DNA of 64,000 nt, taken from contig NZ_CP092332.1 of the NCBI RefSeq assembly GCF_029866485.1, positions 1,612,001-1,676,000 of the forward strand, written 5' to 3'. The notes beneath the pieces are model-generated. The model searched no databases, had not been told where the DNA came from, and was given only the letters and a program-made list of their open reading frames with translations. This document shows, in pieces, positions 43,686-51,443 of this stretch. The DNA comes from Flavobacterium keumense (GTDB taxonomy: Bacteria > Bacteroidota > Bacteroidia > Flavobacteriales > Flavobacteriaceae). Positions within the stretch are counted from its first letter, which is position 1, and each line of letters starts with the position of its first letter. The translations under genes were made by a program, and so were the position numbers.

Positions 43686-45863
43686 ATGGAAATGCAACAA
43701 TTTTATTACGACAACAAAATTGTAAAGAAATTCCTTTACGCCACCATTGTTTTTGGTGTAGTAGGAATGTTAGTTGGACTTATTCTGGCTTTTATGTTTC
43801 TTTTTCCAAACGTTACCGACGGAATTTCGTGGTTGAGTTTTGGTAGATTGAGACCTTTACATACTAATGCAGTTATTTTTGCCTTTGTGGGTAATGCTAT
43901 GTTTGCTGGGGTATATTATTCCATGCAACGTCTCCTAAAAGCAAGAATGTTTAGTGATTTTTTAAGTAATCTTAACTTTTGGGGTTGGCAATTAATAATT
44001 GTTGCAGCAGCCGTTTCTTTGCCATTGGGATTTAGTACTTCAAAAGAATATGCTGAATTAGAATGGCCAATCGATATCGCAATTGCATTGATTTGGGTTG
44101 TTTTTGGTATCAATATGATTGGAACCATTTTGAAAAGAAGAGAGCGTCACTTGTATGTGGCTATTTGGTTCTACTTAGCAACTTTTGTAACTGTAGCGGT
44201 ATTACATATTTTCAACAGTTTAGAATTGCCTATTTCTGGAATGAAAAGTTATTCAGTATATGCTGGGGTTCAAGATGCTTTGGTACAATGGTGGTACGGC
44301 CATAATGCGGTTGCATTCTTTTTAACCACACCATTCTTAGGATTGATGTATTATTTTGTTCCAAAAGCAGCCAATCGTCCTGTATACTCGTATAGACTTT
44401 CTATTGTTCACTTTTGGTCTTTGATCTTTATTTATATCTGGGCAGGGCCACACCATTTATTATACTCTGCGTTACCAACTTGGGCACAAAATTTAGGAGT
44501 AGTTTTCTCAGTAATGTTGATTGCTCCATCTTGGGGAGGTATGATTAATGGTTTGTTAACCTTAAGAGGAGTTTGGGACAAAGTACGAGTTGAGCCAGTA
44601 TTGAAGTTTTTTGTAGTAGCTATTACAGGTTATGGTATGGCTACTTTTGAAGGACCAATGTTGTCTCTTAAAAATGTAAATGCTATTGCACACTATACGG
44701 ATTGGATTATTGCTCACGTACACGTTGGTGCTTTGGCTTGGAACGGATTTATGGCGTTTGGTATGATTTATTGGTTGATACCACGAATGACTAAAACTCC
44801 TTTATATTCAACTAAATTGGCTAATTTTCACTTTTGGATTGGTACATTAGGAATTATACTTTATGCGCTGCCAATGTATGTTGCTGGTTTTACACAAGCT
44901 TCAATGTGGAAACAATTCAATCCAGATGGAACCTTAACTTACGGTAATTTCCTTGAGACGGTTACCCAAATTATGCCGATGTATTTAATGAGAGCTGTGG
45001 GAGGAACTATGTATCTTGTAGGAATGTTAGTGTTGGTATATAATATTATTCAAACCGTGAGAGCAGGTCAATCTATCGAAGATGAATTAGCTGAAGCTCC
45101 TGAATTAAAACAAATCAGCAGTGGAAGATTAAAAGGAGAAAAATTCCATCCTTGGTTGGAAAGAAAACCAATCCAATTGACAATTTTGGCTACAGTAGCG
45201 ATTTTAATTGGAGGTATTATTCAAATTGTACCTACAATTATGGTAAAATCGAATATCCCTACAATTACAAGTGTTAAGCCTTATACACCATTAGAATTAG
45301 AAGGACGTGATTTATACATTCGTGAAGGGTGTGTGGGATGTCACTCACAATCGGTTAGACCGTTCCGTAGTGAAGTAGAACGTTATGGACCACAATCTAA
45401 AGCAGGAGAGTTTGTATACGATCATCCATTCCTTTGGGGATCAAAACGTACTGGACCCGATTTATTGAGAGTAGGTGGGAAGTATAATGACAACTGGCAT
45501 TTCAATCACTTTTGGAATCCACAAAGTATTTCAGCGGGTTCAATTATGCCAGGATATAAATGGTTGTTTGACAATGAGGCAATGGATATTTCTATGACTC
45601 AAAAGAAAATGGAAGCAATGGTTACTCTTGGAGTACCTTATACTCCAGCTCAGGTCGCTAATGCTCAAAAAGATTTAAGAGCTCAAGCTATTACAATTGA
45701 AGAGAGCTTGAAAAATGATCCTGACTTTGTGAAAAGTTATGATGAAAGCAAGAAAAAAGCAGCCGCTAAAGGCGAAAAATTTGTTCCAATGAACGAAAGA
45801 GAAATCGTAGCCTTAATTGCTTATATGCAAAGATTAGGAACTGATATCAAAGTAAAAAAATAA
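43686..45863 (+). CDS. ccoNO: cbb3-type cytochrome c oxidase, fused subunits I and II (CcoNO)
   Basis: 725 residues. Residues about 1-480 form the 12-helix heme-copper subunit I. The conserved histidines are visible in LRPLHTNAVIF, WWYGHNAVAFF, WAGPHHLLYSA and DWIIAHVHVGALAWNG. After a further anchor helix (about 500-520), the CcoO part carries one c-type heme site, Cys549-Val-Gly-Cys552-His553, and the typical SQSVRPFRSEVERYG and GPDLLRVGGKY. In most Proteobacteria these are two proteins; the fusion is usual in Bacteroidota. This high-affinity oxidase reduces oxygen under low supply. Confidence 0.96.
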   Translation: MEMQQFYYDNKIVKKFLYATIVFGVVGMLVGLILAFMFLFPNVTDGISWLSFGRLRPLHTNAVIFAFVGNAMFAGVYYSMQRLLKARMFSDFLSNLNFWGWQLIIVAAAVSLPLGFSTSKEYAELEWPIDIAIALIWVVFGINMIGTILKRRERHLYVAIWFYLATFVTVAVLHIFNSLELPISGMKSYSVYAGVQDALVQWWYGHNAVAFFLTTPFLGLMYYFVPKAANRPVYSYRLSIVHFWSLIFIYIWAGPHHLLYSALPTWAQNLGVVFSVMLIAPSWGGMINGLLTLRGVWDKVRVEPVLKFFVVAITGYGMATFEGPMLSLKNVNAIAHYTDWIIAHVHVGALAWNGFMAFGMIYWLIPRMTKTPLYSTKLANFHFWIGTLGIILYALPMYVAGFTQASMWKQFNPDGTLTYGNFLETVTQIMPMYLMRAVGGTMYLVGMLVLVYNIIQTVRAGQSIEDELAEAPELKQISSGRLKGEKFHPWLERKPIQLTILATVAILIGGIIQIVPTIMVKSNIPTITSVKPYTPLELEGRDLYIREGCVGCHSQSVRPFRSEVERYGPQSKAGEFVYDHPFLWGSKRTGPDLLRVGGKYNDNWHFNHFWNPQSISAGSIMPGYKWLFDNEAMDISMTQKKMEAMVTLGVPYTPAQVANAQKDLRAQAITIEESLKNDPDFVKSYDESKKKAAAKGEKFVPMNEREIVALIAYMQRLGTDIKVKK

Positions 45864-45874
45864 TATAGTACGTC

Positions 45875-46054
45875 ATGTTTGAACAAATAAAACATAATAT
45901 GGAAACCATCGCCGGAGTTGCGATTTATCCAATACTGTCATTGTTGATTTTCTTTTTATTCTTTGTAGGATTAGGACTTTGGGTTTTCTCCTATAAGAAA
46001 GAAAAAATAGAAGAGATGAGCCAAATTCCATTGAATGACAATCCATCATTATAA
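45875..46054 (+). CDS. ccoQ: small cbb3 oxidase subunit CcoQ
   Basis: 59 residues. One membrane helix (IYPILSLLIFFLFFVGLGLWVF) is followed by a charged tail, SYKKEKIEEMSQIPLND. Size, topology and the place between ccoNO (11 nt) and ccoP (18 nt) identify it as the FixQ/CcoQ subunit, which stabilises the complex. Sequence conservation in this family is low, so position carries much of the call. Confidence 0.85.
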   Translation: MFEQIKHNMETIAGVAIYPILSLLIFFLFFVGLGLWVFSYKKEKIEEMSQIPLNDNPSL

Positions 46055-46072
46055 TTTTTTAAACTTTTAAAA

Positions 46073-46972
46073 ATGAAAAAATTAATCCCTGTATATGTAA
46101 GAGTTCCTCTTATTTTCTTCGCCGTTTTTGGTGCAATGGAATTTTTTATTGACTCTGGAGACCGTCCTGCTTTTGTGAAATTTCCAATGGTGTCTGTATT
46201 CTTATTTGTGTTTCTATTTCTTTTAATTGCAATAGAAATTACAATTAGTGCAATTGATAAGATTACCTATCAATTATTGACTGAAGAACAAAAAGCAAAG
46301 TTAGAAGAAGCTACACAATTAGGTTTTAAAGAAAGCCAATGGTATGCTAAAATCATGAAAGCCTTGACCAAGTCAGAACCAATGGAGAATGAAGGTCAAC
46401 TTTTATTGGATCATGATTATGATGGAATCAAAGAATTAGATAACAATTTACCACCATGGTGGTTGTACTTATTCTATGCTTGTATCGTATTTTCGGTAGT
46501 ATATTTAGTTCGTTTTGAAATTCTTGGAGCTGATGATCAAGAGACCGAATTGAAAAAAGAATTGGCACAAGCCAAAATTGAAGTAGCCGAATATATGAAA
46601 ACAGCTCCGGATTTAATGGACGAAAAAACAGTTACTTTAGTTACAGACGCACCTACATTGGCAGAAGGGAAAACCATTTTCGAAACCAATTGTGCTGCTT
46701 GTCATAGAGCGGATGCTGGGGGACAAATTGGACCTAACTTAACTGATGAGTACTGGATTTTAGGAGGAGGAATCAAAAACTTGTTCCATACGATTACCAA
46801 TGGTGGTCGTGACGGAAAAGGTATGATTGCTTGGAAAGGTACTTTGAAACCAAAAGAAATTCAAAAAGTAGCGAGTTATATTATTTCTTTGAAAGGAAGT
46901 AATCCAAAAGATCCAAAAGCACCAGATGGAGAAATCTGGGTTGAAGAAGCTACTGCAACACCTGCAAAATAA
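46073..46972 (+). CDS. ccoP: cbb3 oxidase subunit III (CcoP), single-heme form
   Basis: 299 residues. Two hydrophobic segments near the N-terminus (about 9-20 and 42-60) and one at about 125-145 precede the C-terminal cytochrome c domain. That domain has one heme motif, Cys207-Ala-Ala-Cys210-His211, then GGQIGPNLTDEYW and the likely methionine ligand in GRDGKGMIAWKGTL. Proteobacterial CcoP carries two CxxCH motifs; only one is present here. The 3' side has a long hairpin before ccoG. Confidence 0.93.
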   Translation: MKKLIPVYVRVPLIFFAVFGAMEFFIDSGDRPAFVKFPMVSVFLFVFLFLLIAIEITISAIDKITYQLLTEEQKAKLEEATQLGFKESQWYAKIMKALTKSEPMENEGQLLLDHDYDGIKELDNNLPPWWLYLFYACIVFSVVYLVRFEILGADDQETELKKELAQAKIEVAEYMKTAPDLMDEKTVTLVTDAPTLAEGKTIFETNCAACHRADAGGQIGPNLTDEYWILGGGIKNLFHTITNGGRDGKGMIAWKGTLKPKEIQKVASYIISLKGSNPKDPKAPDGEIWVEEATATPAK

Positions 46973-46984
46973 ATAAACACGAAC

Positions 46985-47020
46985 TAAAAGACCAATTTCA
47001 AATCTGAAATTGGTCTTTTA
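46985..47020 (+). other. 15-bp hairpin between ccoP and ccoG
   Basis: TAAAAGACCAATTTC (46985-46999) pairs perfectly with 47006-47020, with loop AAATCT. Only four T residues follow, so it looks like a partial terminator or an RNA-processing and stability element. It would separate oxidase-subunit from accessory-gene expression. Confidence 0.6.
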
Positions 47021-47033
47021 AAATTACAGCATA

Positions 47034-48452
47034 ATGTCCAGTTTACAAGATGAGTCTTTTAGAGACAGTATCGGTACTATTGATGAGGCCGGAAAAAGAA
47101 AATATGTATTTCCTAAAAAACCTTCAGGTAGGTTGTATGAGTACCGAAAATTAGTCAGTTATTTTTTATTGGCTATTCTTATTGCTAATCCATTCATTAA
47201 AGTTAATGGCAACCAGTTCATGATGTTCAATGTCTTGGAACGCCGATTTAATATTTTTGGATTTCCATTTTGGCCTCAAGATTTTTATCTGTTTGTATTA
47301 TTCATGATTGTTGGGGTCGTTTTTGTTATTCTCTTTACCGTTATTTTTGGGAGGATATTTTGTGGATGGATTTGTCCGCAAACCATCTTTTTAGAAATGG
47401 TTTTTCGTCGAATAGAGTATTGGATTGAAGGAGATCGAGGAGCACAAATCCGATTGAGTAAACAAGAATGGAATGCCGAGAAGATTAGAAAAAAAGGAAT
47501 CAAATGGTTTTTGTTTCTTGTGATTTCTTTTTTCATTGCGAATGTATTTTTAGCCTATTTAATCAGTAGTGATGAATTGCTAAAAATGATTGAAGAGGGA
47601 CCCGAAAGTCATTTGAGTACTTTAATTGCGTTATTGATTTTTACAGGCGTTTTTTATTTCGTTTTTGTTTGGTTTAGAGAACAAGTGTGCATCATTGCGT
47701 GTCCTTATGGAAGATTACAAGGAGTACTTTTGGATAACAAATCGATTAATGTGGCGTACGATTTTGTACGTGGCGAAAAAGAAGCAGGAAGAGCTAAATT
47801 CAATAAAAATGAAGATCGTGCTACAGCCGGAAAAGGAGATTGTATCGATTGCCACCAATGTGTACACGTTTGTCCTACAGGAATAGATATTAGAAACGGA
47901 ACACAATTGGAATGTGTAAACTGCACTGCTTGTATTGATGAGTGCGATACTATTATGGAAAGCGTTGGTTTACCCAAAGGTTTAATTCGTTATGCATCCG
48001 AAGACGAAATTGAGAAAAACGCTAAGTTTAAATTTACAGCAAGGATGAAAGGCTACACAGCTGTATTAATTATCTTGGTTGGAGTATTAACAGGTTTATT
48101 GTTTTTGCGAACCGATGTAGAGGCAACAATCTTACGTTTGCCAGGTCAATTGTACCAACATAAAGGTGAAAATATCAGTAATATCTATACCTTTAAAATT
48201 ATTAATAAGACCAATGAAGAATTTAAGGATATTCACTTTAAATTGGTTGGAATTAAAGGGAGTTTGAAGGTAGTAGGAAAACAAGATTTTAAAGTGCCAA
48301 AACAAGGTATGAACAGTGGAACTTTATTTGTTGAAATTAATCAATATCTCTTAGAAACAGATAAAACCAAGTTAGAAATTGAGGTGTATAACGGAAATAA
48401 AAAAATTGAAACAGCAACGACAAATTTCTTAAGTCCGAGAAGTTTTGATTAG
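47034..48452 (+). CDS. ccoG: cbb3 oxidase accessory ferredoxin-like protein CcoG (FixG/RdxA)
   Basis: 472 residues. Membrane segments near 40-57, 80-105 and 160-180 and one at about 195-215 lead to a double 4Fe-4S module. The cysteines are in CIDCHQCVHVCP and CVNCTACIDECD, with further conserved Cys in FGRIFCGWICPQ and VCIIACPYGRLQG. A final helix (TAVLIILVGVLTGLLFL) is followed by an Ig-like domain. CcoG reduces copper for the assembly of the cbb3 CuB site. It lies downstream of ccoP without a visible promoter. Confidence 0.94.
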   Translation: MSSLQDESFRDSIGTIDEAGKRKYVFPKKPSGRLYEYRKLVSYFLLAILIANPFIKVNGNQFMMFNVLERRFNIFGFPFWPQDFYLFVLFMIVGVVFVILFTVIFGRIFCGWICPQTIFLEMVFRRIEYWIEGDRGAQIRLSKQEWNAEKIRKKGIKWFLFLVISFFIANVFLAYLISSDELLKMIEEGPESHLSTLIALLIFTGVFYFVFVWFREQVCIIACPYGRLQGVLLDNKSINVAYDFVRGEKEAGRAKFNKNEDRATAGKGDCIDCHQCVHVCPTGIDIRNGTQLECVNCTACIDECDTIMESVGLPKGLIRYASEDEIEKNAKFKFTARMKGYTAVLIILVGVLTGLLFLRTDVEATILRLPGQLYQHKGENISNIYTFKIINKTNEEFKDIHFKLVGIKGSLKVVGKQDFKVPKQGMNSGTLFVEINQYLLETDKTKLEIEVYNGNKKIETATTNFLSPRSFD

Positions 48453-48472
48453 ATAACTTAATATTAAGAAAA

Positions 48473-48922
48473 ATGAAAATCAATTGGGGAACAGGTATTG
48501 TAATAGCTTTTGGATTATTTATGGCGTTTATTCTCTATTTTGTTGTTGAGGTGCAATCCAATTCAAAATATGATAATGATTTAGTAGTAGAGGAATATTA
48601 TAAGCACGATGCACAATTTGGAAAAGAAATGGAGCGTATTCAAAATGCTCAGGATTTACCAGAAAAGCCAAAAGTGGAATTGACTACACAAGGAGCTCAA
48701 ATAACATTTCCAGTGACTTTTGTTCCTACTAAAATAAAAGGAAAAGTATCCCTTTACAGGCCATCTAACAAGAAAATGGATTTTGAAGTGCCAATTTCGA
48801 TTTCTGAACCAACTTTGCTCGTACCTAAAAAAAGTTTGGTAGGTGGCCGTTGGGATATTAATATGGAATGGCAATACGAAGGGAAATCGTATTTATCTAA
48901 AGAAACCATCTATATTAATTAG
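48473..48922 (+). CDS. ccoH: FixH-family protein (CcoH)
   Basis: 149 residues. One N-terminal membrane helix (GIVIAFGLFMAFILYFVVEV) carries a conserved periplasmic domain with NLDLV-type opening (here YDNDLVVEEYYKHD), a central beta-rich part and the closing WDINMEWQYEGKSYLSKE. This matches FixH, which works with CcoI and CcoG in maturation or stability of the cbb3 oxidase. It follows ccoG by 20 nt and precedes the TauE/SafE-family gene by 6 nt. Confidence 0.9.
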   Translation: MKINWGTGIVIAFGLFMAFILYFVVEVQSNSKYDNDLVVEEYYKHDAQFGKEMERIQNAQDLPEKPKVELTTQGAQITFPVTFVPTKIKGKVSLYRPSNKKMDFEVPISISEPTLLVPKKSLVGGRWDINMEWQYEGKSYLSKETIYIN

Positions 48923-48928
48923 CCGTTT

Positions 48929-49630
48929 ATGTTGTATTCTGCTTTCATCTTTGGTCTAATTAGTAGCTTGCATTGCATTGGAATGTGTGGGCCAATTGCC
49001 ATGATGATCCCAGTAGATAGTACTAATCCAACAAAAAAAGCGACTCAAATTATAACGTATCATCTGGGTCGTTTGGTAGCTTATGCTACAATCGGATTGC
49101 TTTTTGGTTTGGTAGGAAAAGGTTTTTTTTTAGCAGGAATTCAACAAAGATTATCCATATTTATTGGCGTAGCAATGATTATAACTATTCTAACTCCCGA
49201 AAGAGTTTTGGCCAATTATAATTTTTCTAAACCAGTATATCGATTAATTTCAAAGATTAAAATGGCCTTAGGAAAACAATTTAAAAATAGAAGTTACCAA
49301 TCATTGTTTACCATTGGCGTATTAAATGGGTTTCTGCCATGCGGTATGGTGTATGTGGCTTTATTTGGTGCCATTGCTATGCAAAATGTATCTTTAGGTA
49401 TAACCTATATGTTGCTTTTTGGATTGGGCACTATTCCGATGATGAGCAGTGTGACGTATCTCAATTCTTTTATGACTCTTTCATTTCGCAATAAGGTTCA
49501 AAAAGCGATTCCTTATGTTGGAGTTATTATTGGTGTTTTATTTATACTACGCGGATTGGGATTGGGAATTCCATACATTTCACCGGCTAAAATGAGTTTA
49601 TTTGTTCAAGAAACACCCAATTGTCATTAA
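48929..49630 (+). CDS. TauE/SafE (DsbD-like) family membrane protein of the cco cluster
   Basis: 233 residues with about six membrane segments. The opening SAFIFGLISSLHCIGMCGPIA and the later NGFLPCGMVYVALFGAI are the paired conserved Cys-containing motifs of the DsbD_2/SafE-like branch. Relatives are regularly found at the end of cco clusters and are thought to help in copper or thiol handling during cytochrome oxidase assembly. The exact cargo is unknown. It lies only 6 nt after ccoH, so it belongs to the same operon. Confidence 0.87.
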   Translation: MLYSAFIFGLISSLHCIGMCGPIAMMIPVDSTNPTKKATQIITYHLGRLVAYATIGLLFGLVGKGFFLAGIQQRLSIFIGVAMIITILTPERVLANYNFSKPVYRLISKIKMALGKQFKNRSYQSLFTIGVLNGFLPCGMVYVALFGAIAMQNVSLGITYMLLFGLGTIPMMSSVTYLNSFMTLSFRNKVQKAIPYVGVIIGVLFILRGLGLGIPYISPAKMSLFVQETPNCH

Positions 49631-49660
49631 TAAAAATTAGAATTTAAATTATTATAAAAA

Positions 49661-49891
49661 ATGGAAAGACACGATTTATTACACGAATTACCAGAGTACC
49701 AAGATAGAATTCATCAATTGAAAGTGAATAATGCACATTTCAGAAAAGTTTTTGATGACTACCACGAATTAGAGCATGAAATTCATAGAATCAATACAGG
49801 AGTGGAAACAACTACTGATGAACATTTACATCAATTGAAAGCTAATTTATTGTTTATGAAAGATGAATTAGTATCGATTATTAAAAGTTAG
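49661..49891 (+). CDS. DUF465 (YdcH-like) small coiled-coil protein
   Basis: 76 residues, entirely helical and charged. Its pattern (LPEYQDRIHQLKVNNAHFRKVFDDYHELEHEI, here read as two adjacent blocks of the DUF465 family) is typical. The function is unknown. It is the last gene of the plus-strand cco run, 30 nt after the TauE/SafE gene, and is closed by a strong bidirectional terminator. Confidence 0.88.
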   Translation: MERHDLLHELPEYQDRIHQLKVNNAHFRKVFDDYHELEHEIHRINTGVETTTDEHLHQLKANLLFMKDELVSIIKS

Positions 49892-49908
49892 ATTATTTCT
49901 ATAGGAAT

Positions 49909-49938
49909 AAAAAAGCACACTTAATAGTGTGCTTTTTT
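49909..49938. terminator. bidirectional terminator between the cco run and hemN
   Basis: AAAAAAGCACACT (49909-49921) and AGTGTGCTTTTTT (49926-49938) form a perfect 13-bp stem with a TAAT loop. It serves two convergent genes. Confidence 0.88.
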
Positions 49939-49947
49939 ATTATTCTT

Positions 49948-51312
49948 TTAAATTGTCATTGAAAACAAAGCAGTATCAGGTGCTTTTCGTTTTAAAAGTA
50001 AGTCAAATGCCATACAAACATTACGAACAAATGGTTTTCCGTCTTCTGTTACTCTCATCCCATTTGAAATAAATTCAATGAGTCCATCTTTTTCCATTTC
50101 TTTTAATTGAATTACTATTTCGGGAATTTCATTAAAGTAGTTTTTTGGATTGGCCCAAGAGGTTTCAAATTGGCACATTAAATTCAAAATATGTCTTCGG
50201 ATGATTAAATCTTCTTCAGTCAATAGATGGCCTCTAAATACAGGAATAGTATTGGTGTCTAAAAATTGGTAATATTCTTCTATAGTTTTTACATTTTGAG
50301 CAAAGCTGTACCAACTATCACTAATAGACGAAACACCTAAACCAATCATCAATTGCGTTTTGGAAGAACTGTATCCCATAAAATTACGATGTAGTTTGCC
50401 TACTTCAAAGGAATGAAATAAACTATCGGTTGTTAAAGCAAAATGATCCATCCCAATTTCGTGATAGTCATTTTCGTAGAGTAATTCTTTGCCTATTTCG
50501 TAGAGTTCCCGTTTTTTATCATCTTTAGGAATGTCCTCATCATTGAATCCGCGTTGCCCATTTCCTTTTATCCAAGGCACATGGGCATAGCTGTAAAAAG
50601 CTAAACGGTCAGGTTGTAACGACTTGGTTTTCTCAATAGTATCAATCACATCCTCTTTTTCTTGGAAAGGTAGTCCAAAAATAATGTCATGACCTATTGA
50701 AGTATAGCCAATTTCTCTAGCCCACAAAGTTACTTTAGCAACATTTAGAAAGGGTTGGATGCGGTGAATGGCTTTTTGTACTTTTTCAGAATAATCTTGA
50801 ACTCCAAAACTTACTCGTCTAAAACCCAGATCATATAATTTTTGCAGCTGTTCTCGGGTGGTATTATTAGGATGTCCTTCAAAACTAAATTCATAATCGG
50901 AGGCTTTATTTGCTTTTGCAAAAATTCCATTGATAAGTATCTCTAAATTTTCAGAAGAGAAAAAAGTAGGTGTTCCTCCACCCAAATGAATTTCTTTAAT
51001 ATTGGGTCTTTCGCCAAGAATATCGCAATATAAATCCCATTCCTTTACAACGGCTTTGATGTAAGGGTTTTCTACTTCGTGATTTTTAGTTATTCTTTTG
51101 TTACAACCACAAAAAGTACACATGCTTTCGCAAAAAGGGAGATGAATATACAAACTAATTCCTTCTGTTGAATTACTTTCTACAAATGATTTTTTAAGAG
51201 TGCTTAACCAAATTTCATATGTAAAATCACCTTCATTCCAATACGGAACGGTCGGGTAACTGGTGTACCTTGGTCCAGGGACATTGTACTTTTGAAGTAG
51301 TGAATTAGTCAT
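49948..51312 (-). CDS. hemN: oxygen-independent coproporphyrinogen III oxidase
   Basis: 454 residues. This radical-SAM enzyme decarboxylates coproporphyrinogen III to protoporphyrinogen IX without oxygen. The cluster motif is Cys61-x3-Cys65-x2-Cys68-x-Cys70 (CESMCTFCGC), the signature of HemN proper rather than HemW-like proteins. The GGGTPTFF and GHDIIFGLPFQ segments and the C-terminal helical domain with VCMAFDLLL are typical. It has a dedicated promoter with an Fnr-like palindrome and lies beside the cbb3 cluster, so it supplies heme when oxygen is low. Confidence 0.96.
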   Translation of the reverse strand: MTNSLLQKYNVPGPRYTSYPTVPYWNEGDFTYEIWLSTLKKSFVESNSTEGISLYIHLPFCESMCTFCGCNKRITKNHEVENPYIKAVVKEWDLYCDILGERPNIKEIHLGGGTPTFFSSENLEILINGIFAKANKASDYEFSFEGHPNNTTREQLQKLYDLGFRRVSFGVQDYSEKVQKAIHRIQPFLNVAKVTLWAREIGYTSIGHDIIFGLPFQEKEDVIDTIEKTKSLQPDRLAFYSYAHVPWIKGNGQRGFNDEDIPKDDKKRELYEIGKELLYENDYHEIGMDHFALTTDSLFHSFEVGKLHRNFMGYSSSKTQLMIGLGVSSISDSWYSFAQNVKTIEEYYQFLDTNTIPVFRGHLLTEEDLIIRRHILNLMCQFETSWANPKNYFNEIPEIVIQLKEMEKDGLIEFISNGMRVTEDGKPFVRNVCMAFDLLLKRKAPDTALFSMTI

Positions 51313-51332
51313 AATAAATTCATTTGAAAGTT

Positions 51333-51340
51333 CAAAAGTA
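51333..51340 (-). promoter_or_regulatory. hemN -7 promoter box
   Basis: TACTTTTG on the minus strand, 20 nt before the ATG, matches TAnnTTTG. Confidence 0.6.
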
Positions 51341-51363
51341 AGCGGACCTTCGATGAATTAAAA

Positions 51364-51375
51364 TGATAATTATCA
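51364..51375. promoter_or_regulatory. Fnr-like site upstream of hemN
   Basis: TGATAATTATCA is a perfect TGAT-N4-ATCA palindrome, 16 bp when extended (51362-51377). It ends 23 nt before the -7 box on the minus strand. A Fur-type site has similar base content, but the spacing and gene function favour Fnr. Confidence 0.7.
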
Positions 51376-51394
51376 TTCCGTTACATTTTGGCAT

Positions 51395-51424
51395 AAAAAA
51401 ACCTCAATCTTTTAAATTGAGGTT
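51395..51424 (-). terminator. intrinsic terminator after the DUF349 gene
   Basis: AACCTCAAT (51400-51408) and ATTGAGGTT (51416-51424) form a 9-bp stem with a 7-nt loop; the minus-strand transcript continues into U residues. Confidence 0.78.
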
Positions 51425-51443
51425 GTAAGTATAAAGATAAAAG

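Noticed and set aside
51362..51377. Fur-box reading of AATGATAATTATCATT upstream of hemN
   Set aside because: The base content is Fur-like, but the TGAT-N4-ATCA core, the 23-nt spacing shared with the ccoI and ccoS sites and the gene's role fit Fnr better. Fur is not excluded.
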